Made by a program: the position numbers and the translations under genes
From: Limnohabitans sp. Jir61
GTDB taxonomy: Bacteria > Pseudomonadota > Gammaproteobacteria > Burkholderiales > Burkholderiaceae_C
Direction of reading: 5' to 3'
DNA length: 64,000 nucleotides
Assembly: GCF_003063545.1 (NCBI RefSeq)
Contig: NZ_NESD01000003.1
Location: forward strand, 124,001-188,000
Part shown: positions 41,436 to 52,303 of the stretch, piece after piece
How positions within the stretch are numbered: the first letter of the stretch is position 1
Layout: each line of letters starts with the position of its first letter
The notes under the pieces: generated by a model
Databases searched by the model: none
The model's input: the letters and a program-made list of their open reading frames with translations, nothing else
Told to the model about the DNA's origin: nothing

Positions 41436-43001
41436 TCAGTTGCGAATCAAGTGATCAAACGCTGACAAAGCCGCCTTCGCACCCTCGCCCGCTGCAATGA
41501 TGATTTGCTTGTAAGGCACGGTCGTGCAGTCACCCGCAGCAAACACACCGGGCATGCTGGTGTGGCCTTTGGCATCCACCACGATTTCGCCAAACTTGCT
41601 CAGCTCCAACGAGCCTTTCAAGAACTCGGTGTTGGGCACCAAACCGATTTGCACGAACACACCTTCCAACTCAATGTGGTGCACCACATCGGTGGCGCGG
41701 TCTTTGTAGCTCAGGCCATTGACCTTGCCGCCTGCGCCTGTGATTTCGGTGGTTTGTGCGTTGGCATGGATGGTCACGTTGGGCAAGCTCTTGAGCTTGT
41801 TCACCAACACGGCATCAGCTTTGAGCTGGTCGGCAAATTCAATGAGCGTCACGTGTTCGACGAGGCCAGCCAAATCAATGGCGGCTTCCACGCCTGAGTT
41901 ACCGCCGCCGATCACGGACACGCGCTTGCCTTTGAACAAGGGGCCATCGCAATGCGGGCAGTAGGCCACGCCTTTGTTTTTGTACTCGGCTTCACCGGGC
42001 ACGTTCACATTGCGCCAACGTGCGCCAGTAGACAAGATGACGCTCTTGGCTTTGAGCACGCCGCCGTTTTCTAAGTGCACTTCGGTCATGCCGCCGGTTT
42101 GTTCAGCAGAGACAATTTTGCTGGCGCGTTGCATGTTCATGATGTCCACGCCGTAGTGCTGCACTTGGGCTTCAAGGTCAGCGGCGAGTTTGGGACCGTT
42201 GGTCTCGAGCACTGAGATGTAGTTTTCAATCGACATGGTGTCGTTCAGCTGACCGCCAAAGCGCTCAGCAGCGATGCCGACGCGGATGCCTTTGCGGGCT
42301 GCATACACAGCGGCGGCTGCACCGGCTGGGCCACCGCCAACGATCAACACGTCGTAAGGGGCTTTCTCGCTCATCTTCACGGCGTCGCGTGCTGCGGCGT
42401 TGGTGTCGAGCTTGGCCACGATTTCTTCCACACTCATGCGACCTGAGCCAAACACTTGGCCGTTCAAGAACACCATGGGCACGGCCATGATTTGGCGATC
42501 TTCCACTTCCTTCTGGAATGCGCCGCCTTCGATCACCACGGTCTTGACCTTGGGGTTGACGATGGCCATGAGCGAGAGTGCTTGCACCACGTCTGGGCAG
42601 TTGTGGCAGCTCAGGGACATGTAGACCTCAAAGTTGAAGTCGCCACCATCCGCAGAATCAAGGGCCTTGATGCTGTCAATCACATCTTGTTCCACCTTGG
42701 GTGGATGGCCGCCGGTCCACAACAGGGCCAACACCAACGAGGTGAACTCATGGCCGAGAGGCAAGCCAGCAAAGCGCACGCCTTGAGTTTCGCCTTCGCG
42801 AACCACAGCAAACGAAGGCTTGCGTGCATCGGTACCCGAGGTGTCGAGCGTGACTTTGTCAGACAAGCCAACGATGGTGCTGAGCAGCTCGCCCATGTCT
42901 TTGCCGGTTTCGCTGTCGTCGAGTGAGGCGATCAAGCGGATGGGCTGGCGCAACATGCCAAGGTATTGTTGAAGTTGTGCTTTGAGTGCGTCGTCGAGCA
43001 T
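41436..43001 (-). CDS. ahpF: Alkyl hydroperoxide reductase subunit F
   Basis: 521 residues, flavoprotein that recharges AhpC. The N-terminal double thioredoxin-fold domain contains [11 protein letters not shown] (CxxC near 130). The thioredoxin-reductase-like part has the FAD site [21 protein letters not shown], the NADH site [19 protein letters not shown] and the redox pair [11 protein letters not shown]. It ends [21 protein letters not shown]. Order is ahpC then ahpF on the minus strand, with 196 bp between. Confidence 0.96.
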   Translation of the reverse strand: MLDDALKAQLQQYLGMLRQPIRLIASLDDSETGKDMGELLSTIVGLSDKVTLDTSGTDARKPSFAVVREGETQGVRFAGLPLGHEFTSLVLALLWTGGHPPKVEQDVIDSIKALDSADGGDFNFEVYMSLSCHNCPDVVQALSLMAIVNPKVKTVVIEGGAFQKEVEDRQIMAVPMVFLNGQVFGSGRMSVEEIVAKLDTNAAARDAVKMSEKAPYDVLIVGGGPAGAAAAVYAARKGIRVGIAAERFGGQLNDTMSIENYISVLETNGPKLAADLEAQVQHYGVDIMNMQRASKIVSAEQTGGMTEVHLENGGVLKAKSVILSTGARWRNVNVPGEAEYKNKGVAYCPHCDGPLFKGKRVSVIGGGNSGVEAAIDLAGLVEHVTLIEFADQLKADAVLVNKLKSLPNVTIHANAQTTEITGAGGKVNGLSYKDRATDVVHHIELEGVFVQIGLVPNTEFLKGSLELSKFGEIVVDAKGHTSMPGVFAAGDCTTVPYKQIIIAAGEGAKAALSAFDHLIRN

Positions 43002-43197
43002 GGTGTTCTCCTATTTCGGGGTGCATTAACTCAAGGTCATGCGCTTATGGCGCTGTCCTAGTGGGTTAAAAGGTTGGGGGGTGATTCGCTGAGTACAACG
43101 CACGCTGGTGTACCAATGTGCGCTGCGCTCAACGACCTGCGCTAGCAGGTGTTGTCAATCATCGCCCTGCGTCAGCAGGGTTTAACTGGGGCAAAAA
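43002..43197. repeat. ahpC-ahpF spacer with twin hairpins
   Basis: The spacer holds two perfect hairpins of the same design: ACCTGC-GCTA-GCAGGT (43135-43150) and CCCTGC-GTCA-GCAGGG (43165-43180), both with a CTGC-N4-GCAG core. No T run follows on either strand, so they are not standard terminators. They could stabilise ahpC mRNA or tune ahpC:ahpF expression. Confidence 0.6.
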
Positions 43198-43761
43198 TTA
43201 GATCTTGCCGACCAAGTCGATGGAAGGAGCCAAAGTCTTCGCGCCTTCTTTCCATTTCGCTGGGCACACTTGGCCTGGGTTAGCGGCTGTGTATTGAGCA
43301 GCCGTCAACTTGCGCAGTGTTTCAGACACGTCACGAGCGATTTCGTTGGAATGGATTTCCATGGTCTTGATCATGCCTTCTGGGTTGATCACGAAAGTGC
43401 CGCGCAATGCCAGGCCGTCTTCTTCGATGTGCACGCCAAAAGCGCGTGTCAACTTGTGTGTTGGGTCACCGATCAATGGGAACTTAGCTTTGCCCACGGC
43501 TGGAGAAGTCTCGTGCCACACTTTGTGTGAGAAGTGAGTGTCGGTGGTGATGATGTACACCTCAGCGCCGGCTTTTTGGAACGCTGCATAGTTGTCAGCT
43601 GCGTCTTCGATTTCTGTTGGGCAGTTGAAAGTGAAAGCGGCTGGCATGAAGATGAACACGTTCCACTTGCCTTTGAGCGTGGCTTCGGTGATTTCAACGA
43701 ACTTACCGTTGTGGAAGGCTTGGTTCTTGAACGGTTGGATTTGGGTATTGATCAAAGACAT
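43198..43761 (-). CDS. ahpC: Alkyl hydroperoxide reductase subunit C (peroxiredoxin)
   Basis: 187 residues, identical in length to E. coli AhpC. The peroxidatic Cys is in AAFTFNCPTEIEDAADNY (Cys near 47) and the resolving Cys is in NPGQVCPAKWKEG near 166. It reduces hydrogen peroxide and organic peroxides and is recycled by AhpF. The frame is open 23 codons further upstream, but ATG 43761 has a GGAA site and the MSLINTQIQPF start. Upstream (43795-43813) is AATGAG-N5-CTCATT. Confidence 0.97.
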   Translation of the reverse strand: MSLINTQIQPFKNQAFHNGKFVEITEATLKGKWNVFIFMPAAFTFNCPTEIEDAADNYAAFQKAGAEVYIITTDTHFSHKVWHETSPAVGKAKFPLIGDPTHKLTRAFGVHIEEDGLALRGTFVINPEGMIKTMEIHSNEIARDVSETLRKLTAAQYTAANPGQVCPAKWKEGAKTLAPSIDLVGKI

Positions 43762-43899
43762 GTGGTTTCCTTTGGGTGGTTGATAAAAACTATCGAATGA
43801 GAAAAACTCATTGACATGAATGATAGACAAGATTTCTCAGGATGGTGATTGTTTGTCTCAATGAGACCGATTGAGACAGCCTTGCGCGCAGGCTCGGCT

Positions 43900-45342
43900 T
43901 TAGGCTTGTGTGTTGGAGAAACGCACTGAAAAGCGTGCGCCGGGCAGCGGTTTGCCGGGGCTAGCGTCTTCCAACGTGACCACCGCCGCATGCTGATGCG
44001 CAATTTCCAACACGATGGGTAGGCCCAGTCCCGAGCCATCCGCCTCTGTGCCCAAGGCACGGTAGAAGGGCTGGAATACCAAGTCGCGCTCGGCCTCTGG
44101 AATGCCAGGGCCAGAATCCTCGACTTGCAACACCACCACTTTGCCAAATTTGTCAGCCAACAACCGCACGGTGATCACGCCGGGGTTGTCTTCCGAGGAC
44201 GGGGTGTAGTTGATGGCGTTGTCCACCAAGTTGCGCACCATTTCTTTGAGCAGCGTGGGGTTGCCCATCACTCGCACGCCCGTGCTGCCTGACTCGACCC
44301 CTTCATAGCCAAGGTCAATGTATTTATCCATTGCGCGAGGCAGCGAGTCTTGAATCACATCGCTCACCAACTCGACCAAATCGCAAGGGCTGCGTGCAAT
44401 GTTGGTGCTGCCGCTTTCGGCCCGGGCCAAAGACAGCAGTTGGTTGACCGTGTGTGTGGCGCGAATGCTGGCCCGGCCAATCAGCTTGAGCGATTGCTTC
44501 AGCTCATCCGCACTCGAGTCTGCGCGTTGCGCCAAATCGGCCTGCATGCGCAATCCGGCCAGTGGCGTTTTCAGTTGATGCGCTGCATCAGCCAAAAAGC
44601 GTTTTTGTGTGGCGATGGATTCTTTGAGTCGTGTGAGCAAGTCGTTGATGGAGGCCACGAGTGGCGCTACTTCTTGCGGCACGGCTGATTCGTCGAGGGG
44701 GCTCAGGTCATCGGGCTTGCGCAGGCGAATGCGCTCTTCGAGTTTGTTGAGCGGGCGGATACCGCGTGCCAAAGCGAGCCACACCAACAACACCGCAAGC
44801 GGCAAGATGACGAACTGCGGCAGCATGACGCCTTTGATAATTTCAGTCGCCAGCACGGAGCGCTTCTCAAGCGTTTCACCTACTTGCACCAGTACGGGTT
44901 TTGCTCCGGGCATGTCCACGCGCACCCAGGTGTAGGCCACGCGCACATCTGCGCCGCGCATTTCGTCGTCGCGAATGCGCACTTCGCCTGGCAGGGGTTG
45001 TTCTTCGTCTGGGGGCAGCGGAAAGTCGCGCTCTCCACTGACAAACTCGCCGCGCGTACCCAGCACTTGGTAGTAAATCAAGTCTGCTTCGTCGGCACGC
45101 AAAATTTCGCGTGCAGGCAATGGCAAGTTGAAATACATGCGCGTTTGGTCGCTCTTGACGAGCTGCGCGAGGGCCTGCACGTTGTATTCCAAACCACGGT
45201 CAAACGGGCGGCCCGCAATGTTTTGCGCCACCAGCCAAGTGAGCGCCAAGCTGACTGGCCACAGCAGCAACAGCGGCGTGAGCATCCAATCCAGGATCTC
45301 GCCAAATAGCGAGTGTTGCTCGCGCCTAAACAGCTTTGCCAT
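43900..45342 (-). CDS. Sensor histidine kinase (TctE/QseC-like)
   Basis: 480 residues. Two membrane helices (about 18-40 and 177-197) enclose a periplasmic sensor of roughly 135 residues, followed by a HAMP-like segment RGIRPLNKLEERI. The H box is FLADAAHQLKTPLAGLRMQ (phospho-His near 257). N box RNLVDNAINYTP, G boxes DSGPGIP and GSGLGLPIV complete the ATPase. The periplasmic part resembles two-component sensors of tricarboxylates (TctE). The ligand is unknown, and no tricarboxylate transporter is adjacent. It begins 15 bp after the response regulator. Confidence 0.9.
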   Translation of the reverse strand: MAKLFRREQHSLFGEILDWMLTPLLLLWPVSLALTWLVAQNIAGRPFDRGLEYNVQALAQLVKSDQTRMYFNLPLPAREILRADEADLIYYQVLGTRGEFVSGERDFPLPPDEEQPLPGEVRIRDDEMRGADVRVAYTWVRVDMPGAKPVLVQVGETLEKRSVLATEIIKGVMLPQFVILPLAVLLVWLALARGIRPLNKLEERIRLRKPDDLSPLDESAVPQEVAPLVASINDLLTRLKESIATQKRFLADAAHQLKTPLAGLRMQADLAQRADSSADELKQSLKLIGRASIRATHTVNQLLSLARAESGSTNIARSPCDLVELVSDVIQDSLPRAMDKYIDLGYEGVESGSTGVRVMGNPTLLKEMVRNLVDNAINYTPSSEDNPGVITVRLLADKFGKVVVLQVEDSGPGIPEAERDLVFQPFYRALGTEADGSGLGLPIVLEIAHQHAAVVTLEDASPGKPLPGARFSVRFSNTQA

Positions 45343-45357
45343 GCAAGTGCGCCGTGT

Positions 45358-46032
45358 TTAGCCCGGAATTTTCTCGAGGCAGTAGCCTAAGCCGCGCACG
45401 GTGGCAATGCGGATGGGGCCTTTTTCAATCTTCTTGCGCAGGCGGTGGATGTACACCTCAATGGCGTTGTTGCTGACCTCTTCGCCCCATTCGCACAGGC
45501 GTTCGACCAACTGGTCTTTGCTGACCAAACGGCCGCTGCGTTGCAACAGCACTTCGAGCAAACCGAGTTCACGTGCAGACAGCTCGACCATCTTGCCGTC
45601 AATGGTGGCGACGCGGCCGGTTTGGTCGTACACCAGTGGGCCGTGTTTGATGGACGACGAAGTGCCACCCATGCCGCGGCGCGTGAGGGCGCGCACGCGG
45701 GCTTCAAGCTCTTGCAAGCTGAAGGGTTTGGCCATGTAGTCGTCAGCGCCGTAGTCCAAACCTTTGACGCGCTCTTCCACACCGTCAGCAGCGGTGAGGA
45801 TGAGCACAGGAATAGATGAGCCGCGTGAGCGCAAGCGCTTGAGCACTTCAAGGCCGTGCATTTTGGGGAGGCCCAAATCCAAGATGAGCAAGTCAAACTC
45901 ATCGGTGGTCATGAGGGCGGCGTCGGCTTCAGAGCCACTGGCCACATGGTCAGCTGCGGCGCCCGACGCACGCAAGGTGCGCAACAGGCCGTCGGCCAAG
46001 ACCAAGTCGTCTTCTGCAATCAGGATGCGCAT
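45358..46032 (-). CDS. OmpR-family response regulator
   Basis: 224 residues. The receiver domain has the acidic pair in ILIAEDDLVLADGL, the phospho-Asp in DLLILDLGLPKMHG (Asp near 51) and Lys in YMAKPFSLQEL. A winged-helix output domain follows (ELSARELGLLEVLLQRSGR, IEVYIHRLRKKIEKG). The frame is open further upstream, but MRILIAEDD is the normal start. It pairs with the kinase 15 bp downstream and is 36 bp after the MarR-like gene. Confidence 0.95.
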   Translation of the reverse strand: MRILIAEDDLVLADGLLRTLRASGAAADHVASGSEADAALMTTDEFDLLILDLGLPKMHGLEVLKRLRSRGSSIPVLILTAADGVEERVKGLDYGADDYMAKPFSLQELEARVRALTRRGMGGTSSSIKHGPLVYDQTGRVATIDGKMVELSARELGLLEVLLQRSGRLVSKDQLVERLCEWGEEVSNNAIEVYIHRLRKKIEKGPIRIATVRGLGYCLEKIPG

Positions 46033-46067
46033 GTGTTGTCTCCAGCTTCTTCGCGTTTTGAGATGTG

Positions 46068-46577
46068 TCAGGGAGGAGATTCTAGGCTGGAGTAGCCGCC
46101 TGCATAGGCTTCCAGCCCAAGACTTACCACCGTAGCCACGTCTGCACCCACTTCTAGTTTGAATTCCGCTTCGGTTTGCGCCACCGCTTGTTCGAAAGCG
46201 CGTAGCCATGCGAGGCCTGTTTCGGTGAACACAATGCGACGCGCGCGCGCGTCTTGTGGGTCGGGCGTACGTTGCACCAAGCCCCATGCTTCGCACTGGG
46301 TAACGAGGTCGCCCATGGCCTGTTTGGTCATGCCGGCACTTGCGGCGAGGTCGATCAGGCGCGAGCCTTCCAGGCTCAGGTGGCGTGTGATGTGAATGTG
46401 CGCTGCGCTCACTTGGGTGCGGGCGGCAAGGTTGGAGAGTGCCAAAGGCACATCTTCGTTGTGCGCCATCAGGTGCAGTACACGCGCATCAAAGCGTCGC
46501 ATGGCGTGGCCTAGCAAACGGCCGAGGTGGATTTGTCGCCAGTCTTGCTGGGTAGAAAAGGTGGGTGCAGAAGCCAT
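46068..46577 (-). CDS. MarR-family transcriptional regulator
   Basis: 169 residues with a winged helix: recognition region SRLIDLAASAGMTKQAMGDL (about 80-99), then wing residues WGLVQRTPDPQDARARRIVF. MarR proteins are dimers that usually repress neighbouring genes in response to small phenolic or redox signals. It is divergent from recA with 141 bp between, and upstream of the two-component genes on its own strand. A TTG at 46595 would add six residues; ATG 46577 is preferred. Confidence 0.88.
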   Translation of the reverse strand: MASAPTFSTQQDWRQIHLGRLLGHAMRRFDARVLHLMAHNEDVPLALSNLAARTQVSAAHIHITRHLSLEGSRLIDLAASAGMTKQAMGDLVTQCEAWGLVQRTPDPQDARARRIVFTETGLAWLRAFEQAVAQTEAEFKLEVGADVATVVSLGLEAYAGGYSSLESPP

Positions 46578-46612
46578 TTCTATATGGTAAGGCAAACTGA
46601 CTAAAAAAAGTG

Positions 46613-46640
46613 TTTACAAGTTTTGACTTTGCGGTAAAGT
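46613..46640 (+). promoter_or_regulatory. recA promoter
   Basis: TTTACA (46613-46618) and TAAAGT (46635-46640) separated by 16 bp form a reasonable sigma-70 promoter about 80 bp before recA. Confidence 0.5.
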
Positions 46641-46658
46641 ACTGGTCAAGCATCCAGT
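46641..46658 (+). promoter_or_regulatory. Candidate LexA (SOS) operator of recA
   Basis: ACTGG-N8-CCAGT is a perfect 5-bp inverted repeat that resembles the LexA box CTGT-N8-ACAG, with a G in place of T at the inner position on both sides. It directly follows the -10 element, where a repressor would block the start site, and recA is the standard SOS gene. Confidence 0.6.
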
Positions 46659-46718
46659 TGTTGTTAAACACAGTAACTGGACATTCTCGGTAAGCCCTTG
46701 ATTTAACGGAGATATCTC

Positions 46719-47840
46719 ATGAACAACAAACCCATCGTCGCTGACAGCGAAAAAGCCAAAGCCCTCCAAGCCGCCTTGGCGCAAATCGAAAAACAATTCG
46801 GCAAGGGCACCATCATGCGCTTGGGCGAAGGCGAAATCATTGACGACATCCAAGTCGTGTCCACCGGTTCATTGGGTTTGGACATCGCTTTAGGCGTGGG
46901 CGGTTTGCCCCGTGGCCGCGTGATCGAAATCTACGGCCCAGAGTCATCGGGCAAAACCACCCTCACCTTGCAAGTCATCGCTGAGATGCAAAAGCAAGGC
47001 GGCACTTGCGCGTTTGTGGATGCCGAGCACGCACTGGATTCGCAATACGCCCAAAAGCTCGGCGTGAACTTGCAAGACTTGCTCATCAGCCAGCCCGACA
47101 CCGGCGAACAAGCCCTCGAAGTGGTCGACAGTTTGGTGCGTTCAGGTGCGGTTGACCTCGTGGTTGTTGACTCGGTCGCTGCGTTGACCCCCAAGGCCGA
47201 ACTCGAAGGCGACATGGGTGATTCATTGCCAGGCCTGCAAGCCCGCTTGATGAGCCAAGCGCTGCGCAAATTGACGGCTTCCATCAAGAAGACCAATTGC
47301 ACGGTCATCTTCATTAACCAAATCCGCATGAAGATTGGTGTGATGTTTGGTTCACCCGAAACCACTACGGGTGGTAATGCGCTCAAGTTCTACGCCTCTG
47401 TGCGTTTGGACATTCGCCGCACCGGCACCATCAAGCGTGGTGACGAAGCGGTGGGTAACGAGACCAAAGTCAAAGTGGTGAAAAACAAAGTCGCGCCTCC
47501 GTTCAAGACGGCCGAGTTCGACATCTTGTTTGGCGAAGGCATCAGCCGCCAAGGCGAAATCATTGACATGGGTGTGAACGCCAAAGTCATCGAAAAGTCC
47601 GGCGCTTGGTACGCCTACCAAGGCGAAAAGATTGGCCAAGGCCGCGACAACGCCCGTGAGTTTTTGCGCGAAAACGAAGCCTTGGCTTTCGAGATCGAAA
47701 ACAAAGTGCGCGAATCTTTGGGCATTCCTCTGTTGGCCGGTGGCGTGGAAGCACCTGCTGCCAAAGAAGAAAAAGCACCCAAGGCAGCCAAAGCCGCGAA
47801 AGAGCCAAAGGTCCCTGACGCCGATGGCGTGGTGGCCTAA
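46719..47840 (+). CDS. recA: Recombinase RecA
   Basis: 373 residues. Walker [14 protein letters not shown] lies near 70, the Walker B region is [19 protein letters not shown], and L2 is [20 protein letters not shown]. It forms filaments on single-stranded DNA, catalyses strand exchange and stimulates LexA cleavage. The C-terminal tail is rich in Lys, Glu and Ala (about 345-373), as is usual. A GGAG site precedes the ATG. recX follows after 22 bp. Confidence 0.98.
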   Translation: MNNKPIVADSEKAKALQAALAQIEKQFGKGTIMRLGEGEIIDDIQVVSTGSLGLDIALGVGGLPRGRVIEIYGPESSGKTTLTLQVIAEMQKQGGTCAFVDAEHALDSQYAQKLGVNLQDLLISQPDTGEQALEVVDSLVRSGAVDLVVVDSVAALTPKAELEGDMGDSLPGLQARLMSQALRKLTASIKKTNCTVIFINQIRMKIGVMFGSPETTTGGNALKFYASVRLDIRRTGTIKRGDEAVGNETKVKVVKNKVAPPFKTAEFDILFGEGISRQGEIIDMGVNAKVIEKSGAWYAYQGEKIGQGRDNAREFLRENEALAFEIENKVRESLGIPLLAGGVEAPAAKEEKAPKAAKAAKEPKVPDADGVVA

Positions 47841-47862
47841 GCCTTAACCAACAGCCAGCTTC

Positions 47863-48366
47863 GTGACACACGACGTCGATTCAAACGAAGATTTGAAACC
47901 CAAGGCGAAAAGGGCCAAGGGGTTTCAAATCTCGCTCAAAGGCCGAGCCTTGCGTTTGCTCTCGCAACGCGAGCACTCGCGCTTTGAGCTAGAGCGCAAG
48001 CTCAAACCGTTTGAAGAAACGCCGGGCGAGCTGGCCGAGGCCTTGGATTTTTTGCAGGCCAAAGACTTCATCAACGAGCAGCGCGTGGTGGAGTCAGTCG
48101 TTAACAGTCGTTCTCGCAAGCTCGGTGCATCCCGGGTGCGTCAAGAATTGCAAGCCAAGGGGTTGCCTGTGGAGGCCATCGCTGAAGCCGTGCAAGAGAT
48201 GCGCAGCACCGAGCTAGAGCGAGCCCGTGAAGTTTGGCGAAAGAAATTTGGCGAGCCGCCAGTCGATCAAGCGGGGCGGGTCAAGCAAGTGCGGTTTTTA
48301 GTGAGCCGTGGCTTTGCACCGGAAGTCGTCAAGCGCGTAGTGGCTGGCGCTGATGATCTGGAATAA
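47863..48366 (+). CDS. recX: Regulatory protein RecX
   Basis: 167 residues, three-helix-repeat RecX family: LKGRALRLLSQREHSRFELERKL at the N-terminus (given here in part as SQREHSRFELERKL), then FINEQRVVESVVNSRSRKLG and FLVSRGFAPEVVKRVV at the end. It modulates RecA filaments. It starts with GTG, 22 bp after recA, and is expected to be read through from it at lower level. Confidence 0.93.
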   Translation: MTHDVDSNEDLKPKAKRAKGFQISLKGRALRLLSQREHSRFELERKLKPFEETPGELAEALDFLQAKDFINEQRVVESVVNSRSRKLGASRVRQELQAKGLPVEAIAEAVQEMRSTELERAREVWRKKFGEPPVDQAGRVKQVRFLVSRGFAPEVVKRVVAGADDLE

Positions 48367-48422
48367 AACGAAAAGGGAATTGAATTTTCCCATCCAATAA
48401 TTTCAAATGAAAGCTAATTTAA

Positions 48423-48968
48423 ATGGGGCGTTCTCGTGGGTTGCAGATAGGACTTGATTCGCAATGTCTTTCGTATTTGCTGGATGCAATTTCAGGCGTA
48501 GATGAACCAACAGACATCTTGGCTGATGAAAAGAAGGCACTATTGCGGACATGGTTTTATAGGTCGAATCACTTTGCATTTACGCTGACTGCAACAGTTC
48601 TCGAAGAAGTTCGCGCAATTCGAGATTCGGTACGTAGAGAGTTTCATGAGAGTTTTAGTAGAACCCTGATGCTCGATCATCCAGTTAAGGATCAATATGC
48701 AGTACAGAAACGAGCGGATGAGTTAGCTGAATTTCATCCTAGAGGAAGAGACTGCCGAATCCTCGCAGAGGCAGAGGAGTTGGGCTTAGATTTCGTACTT
48801 ACATACGATCATGACTTTTGGAAACGGTTGAAAGATAAGTCACCAATTACAAAGCTAATTAAACCCACTGTGTATTGGTCCAATTGCGGAATAGTGGCAG
48901 GGTCGCCACCGAAAACAGTTCCGCATAAAACAAATCCACTCAGCAATCAAGAGTGGTGGCGCTGGTAA
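48423..48968 (+). CDS. PIN-like domain protein, low-GC orphan
   Basis: 181 residues. A PIN-type nuclease pattern is visible: Asp in IGLDSQCLSYLLD (near 11), Glu in TATVLEEVRAI (near 61), Asp in GRDCRILAEAEELG (near 108) and Asp pair in VLTYDHDFWKRL (near 127). PIN domains are metal-dependent ribonucleases, often toxins. No antitoxin gene adjoins it; the neighbours are recX and the convergent argC. Base composition is visibly more AT-rich, and codon choice differs from flanking genes, suggesting recent acquisition. The first codons and ribosome site are weak, so the start is uncertain. Confidence 0.65.
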   Translation: MGRSRGLQIGLDSQCLSYLLDAISGVDEPTDILADEKKALLRTWFYRSNHFAFTLTATVLEEVRAIRDSVRREFHESFSRTLMLDHPVKDQYAVQKRADELAEFHPRGRDCRILAEAEELGLDFVLTYDHDFWKRLKDKSPITKLIKPTVYWSNCGIVAGSPPKTVPHKTNPLSNQEWWRW

Positions 48969-49018
48969 TGAAAAGCGACAACTGATCTAACGGATGCTCA
49001 TCTAGGCGTTGTTTGGGC

Positions 49019-49936
49019 TTAAACACCCAACATCAGTTGCAAGTTCTGCACCGCAGCGCCACTAGCGCCCTTGCCCAAGTTATCCAAACGCGCCATCAAA
49101 ACAGCATGACGATGGGTTTCGTTCGCGAAGACGCGAATTTCTAATTTGTTGGTGTCGTTCAGCGCGGTGGCGTCCAGCTTGCCGTTGTCGGTGGCGGGAT
49201 GCACGCTCACCCAGCCGTCTGGGTGTTGACCGTAGTGCTTGACCAGTGCGTCATGCAAGTCCGCTGCCTTGGGCTTGCCCGGCAACATGTCTAAATGAAT
49301 GGGCAGTTGCACCAACATGCCTTGGCGGAAGTTACCTACCGATGGCACAAACAAAGGCCGACGTGTGAGGCCGGTGTAGGCCATGATTTCTGGAATGTGT
49401 TTGTGCTCAAGGCCAAGTGCATAGGCCTCAAACAGCGGCGCTTTACCCGCTTCGTAGTCTTCAATCATGGTGCGCCCGCCACCCGAGTAACCGCTGACCG
49501 AAGGTAGGGCCACGGGGAAATCGGCAGGCACCAAGCCAGCGTCAATCAAGGGGCGCAGCAAAGCAATCGCGCCGGTGGCGTAGCAACCGGGGTTGGCCAC
49601 ACGGTCGGCGTTGACCACGGCATCGCGCTGGCCAGTGGCCAACTCGGGGAAACCATAGACCCAGCCAGGTGCCACGCGGTGCGCGGTGGAGGCGTCGATG
49701 ATTTTGGGTTTCTTGCCGCTCAGGCTGTCGATCATGGCGACTGATTCACGGGCGTGGTCGTCGTGCAGACAGAGGATGACCATGTCGACGCCAGCCATGA
49801 GCTCGCGTTTGGCTTCGGGGTCTTTGCGTTTGGCGGGGTCAATGCTGACCACCTGAACCGCTGGCATGAGGGCCAAGCGCTCGCGAATTTGTAGACCTGT
49901 GGTGCCGGCTTCGCCGTCGATGAAGACTTTAGACAT
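49019..49936 (-). CDS. argC: N-acetyl-gamma-glutamyl-phosphate reductase (type 2)
   Basis: 305 residues of the short AGPR class. NADP-binding start [19 protein letters not shown], catalytic Cys in [15 protein letters not shown] (near 115), and conserved [16 protein letters not shown]. It reduces N-acetylglutamyl phosphate in arginine synthesis. The frame runs to 50017, but ATG 49936 gives the normal [14 protein letters not shown] start. It stands alone, without other arg genes. Confidence 0.95.
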   Translation of the reverse strand: MSKVFIDGEAGTTGLQIRERLALMPAVQVVSIDPAKRKDPEAKRELMAGVDMVILCLHDDHARESVAMIDSLSGKKPKIIDASTAHRVAPGWVYGFPELATGQRDAVVNADRVANPGCYATGAIALLRPLIDAGLVPADFPVALPSVSGYSGGGRTMIEDYEAGKAPLFEAYALGLEHKHIPEIMAYTGLTRRPLFVPSVGNFRQGMLVQLPIHLDMLPGKPKAADLHDALVKHYGQHPDGWVSVHPATDNGKLDATALNDTNKLEIRVFANETHRHAVLMARLDNLGKGASGAAVQNLQLMLGV

Positions 49937-50108
49937 GGATGTCGCCAAAAAGTACAAAAAAAATTGGGCGTCGCTAAGCTGTTGTAAGCCAGTTAAAAGT
50001 TTGACGCGATGCAGCATGATACAGTCTTAAGGCTTTGTGCGGTGCGGCTCTTCGGTGTCGTTCACTGCAGAAAACGTTACAAATCCACCGATTACTAAGA
50101 GAGATCTC

Positions 50109-51269
<1,161 letters not shown>

Positions 51270-51279
51270 GGGAAACAAC

Positions 51280-52176
51280 ATGTCCATCTACATCAATAAA
51301 AACACCAAGGTCATCACCCAAGGTATCACCGGCAAAACCGGTCAGTTCCACACTGAGAAGTGCATCGAATACGCAAACGGTAAAAACTGTTTCGTGGCTG
51401 GTGTGAACCCCAAGAAGGCTGGCGAGTCCATCTTCGGCGTGCCAATTTTCTCGACCGTCAAAGACGCTGCCAAAGAAACTGGCGCAACCGTGTCTGTGAT
51501 CTACGTGCCACCAGCTGGCGCTGCTGCTGCCATTTGGGAAGCCGTTGAAGCTGACCTCGACTTGGCCATCTGTATCACTGAAGGCATTCCAGTCCGCGAC
51601 ATGCTCGAAGTCCGTAACAAGATGAAAGCCAAGGAAGCAGCTGGCGGCAAGAAAACCTTGTTGCTCGGCCCTAACTGCCCTGGTTTGATCACGCCTGACG
51701 AAATCAAGATCGGCATCATGCCCGGTCACATCCACCGTAAAGGTCGTATCGGCGTTGTGTCTCGTTCAGGCACATTGACCTACGAAGCCGTGGCGATGTT
51801 GACCGAAGTGGGCTTGGGCCAATCCAGCGCCGTCGGTATCGGTGGTGACCCCATCAACGGTTTGAAGCACATCGACGTGATGAAGGCTTTCAACGACGAT
51901 CCAGACACAGACGCCGTCATCATGATCGGTGAAATCGGTGGTCCAGACGAAGCTGAAGCGGCACAGTGGTGCAAGGCCAACATGAAGAAGCCAATCGTTG
52001 GCTTCATCGCTGGTGTGACTGCCCCTCCCGGCAAGCGCATGGGCCATGCAGGTGCCTTGATCTCTGGTGGTGCTGACACGGCTGATGCCAAGCTCGCCAT
52101 CATGGAAGAGTGTGGTTTTACCATCACTCGTAACCCATCTGAATTGGGCAAATTGCTCAAGGCTCAGTTGAAGTAA
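51280..52176 (+). CDS. sucD: Succinyl-CoA ligase alpha subunit
   Basis: 298 residues. The CoA-binding domain is at the N-terminus ([16 protein letters not shown]), then [20 protein letters not shown]. The phosphohistidine is in [16 protein letters not shown] (His near 247). It partners SucC. A clear terminator follows at 52199. Confidence 0.97.
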   Translation: MSIYINKNTKVITQGITGKTGQFHTEKCIEYANGKNCFVAGVNPKKAGESIFGVPIFSTVKDAAKETGATVSVIYVPPAGAAAAIWEAVEADLDLAICITEGIPVRDMLEVRNKMKAKEAAGGKKTLLLGPNCPGLITPDEIKIGIMPGHIHRKGRIGVVSRSGTLTYEAVAMLTEVGLGQSSAVGIGGDPINGLKHIDVMKAFNDDPDTDAVIMIGEIGGPDEAEAAQWCKANMKKPIVGFIAGVTAPPGKRMGHAGALISGGADTADAKLAIMEECGFTITRNPSELGKLLKAQLK

Positions 52177-52198
52177 CTTCCTTCGGGACTTACCAAGA

Positions 52199-52235
52199 TT
52201 AAAGCGAGCGGTGTTTACCGCTCGCTTTTTTTTGA
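52199..52235 (+). terminator. Terminator after sucD
   Basis: Stem AAAGCGAGCGG / CCGCTCGCTTT with a six-base loop and eight T, 24 bp after the sucD stop. Confidence 0.92.
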
Positions 52236-52303
52236 ACTTGCGCATCGTCAACCCGAAGACAAGCGCTGCCTAGAATTCCTGCCCAACTTTCAAAGGACTC
52301 GCT

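Noticed and set aside
43762-43899. OxyR-binding site upstream of ahpC
   Set aside because: I looked for ATAG-N7-CTAT spacing. Only single half-sites with poor partners are present, so the match is too weak to claim.
48423-48968. Toxin-antitoxin pair
   Set aside because: Only one gene with a PIN-like pattern; neighbours are recX and argC, so no antitoxin partner is seen.
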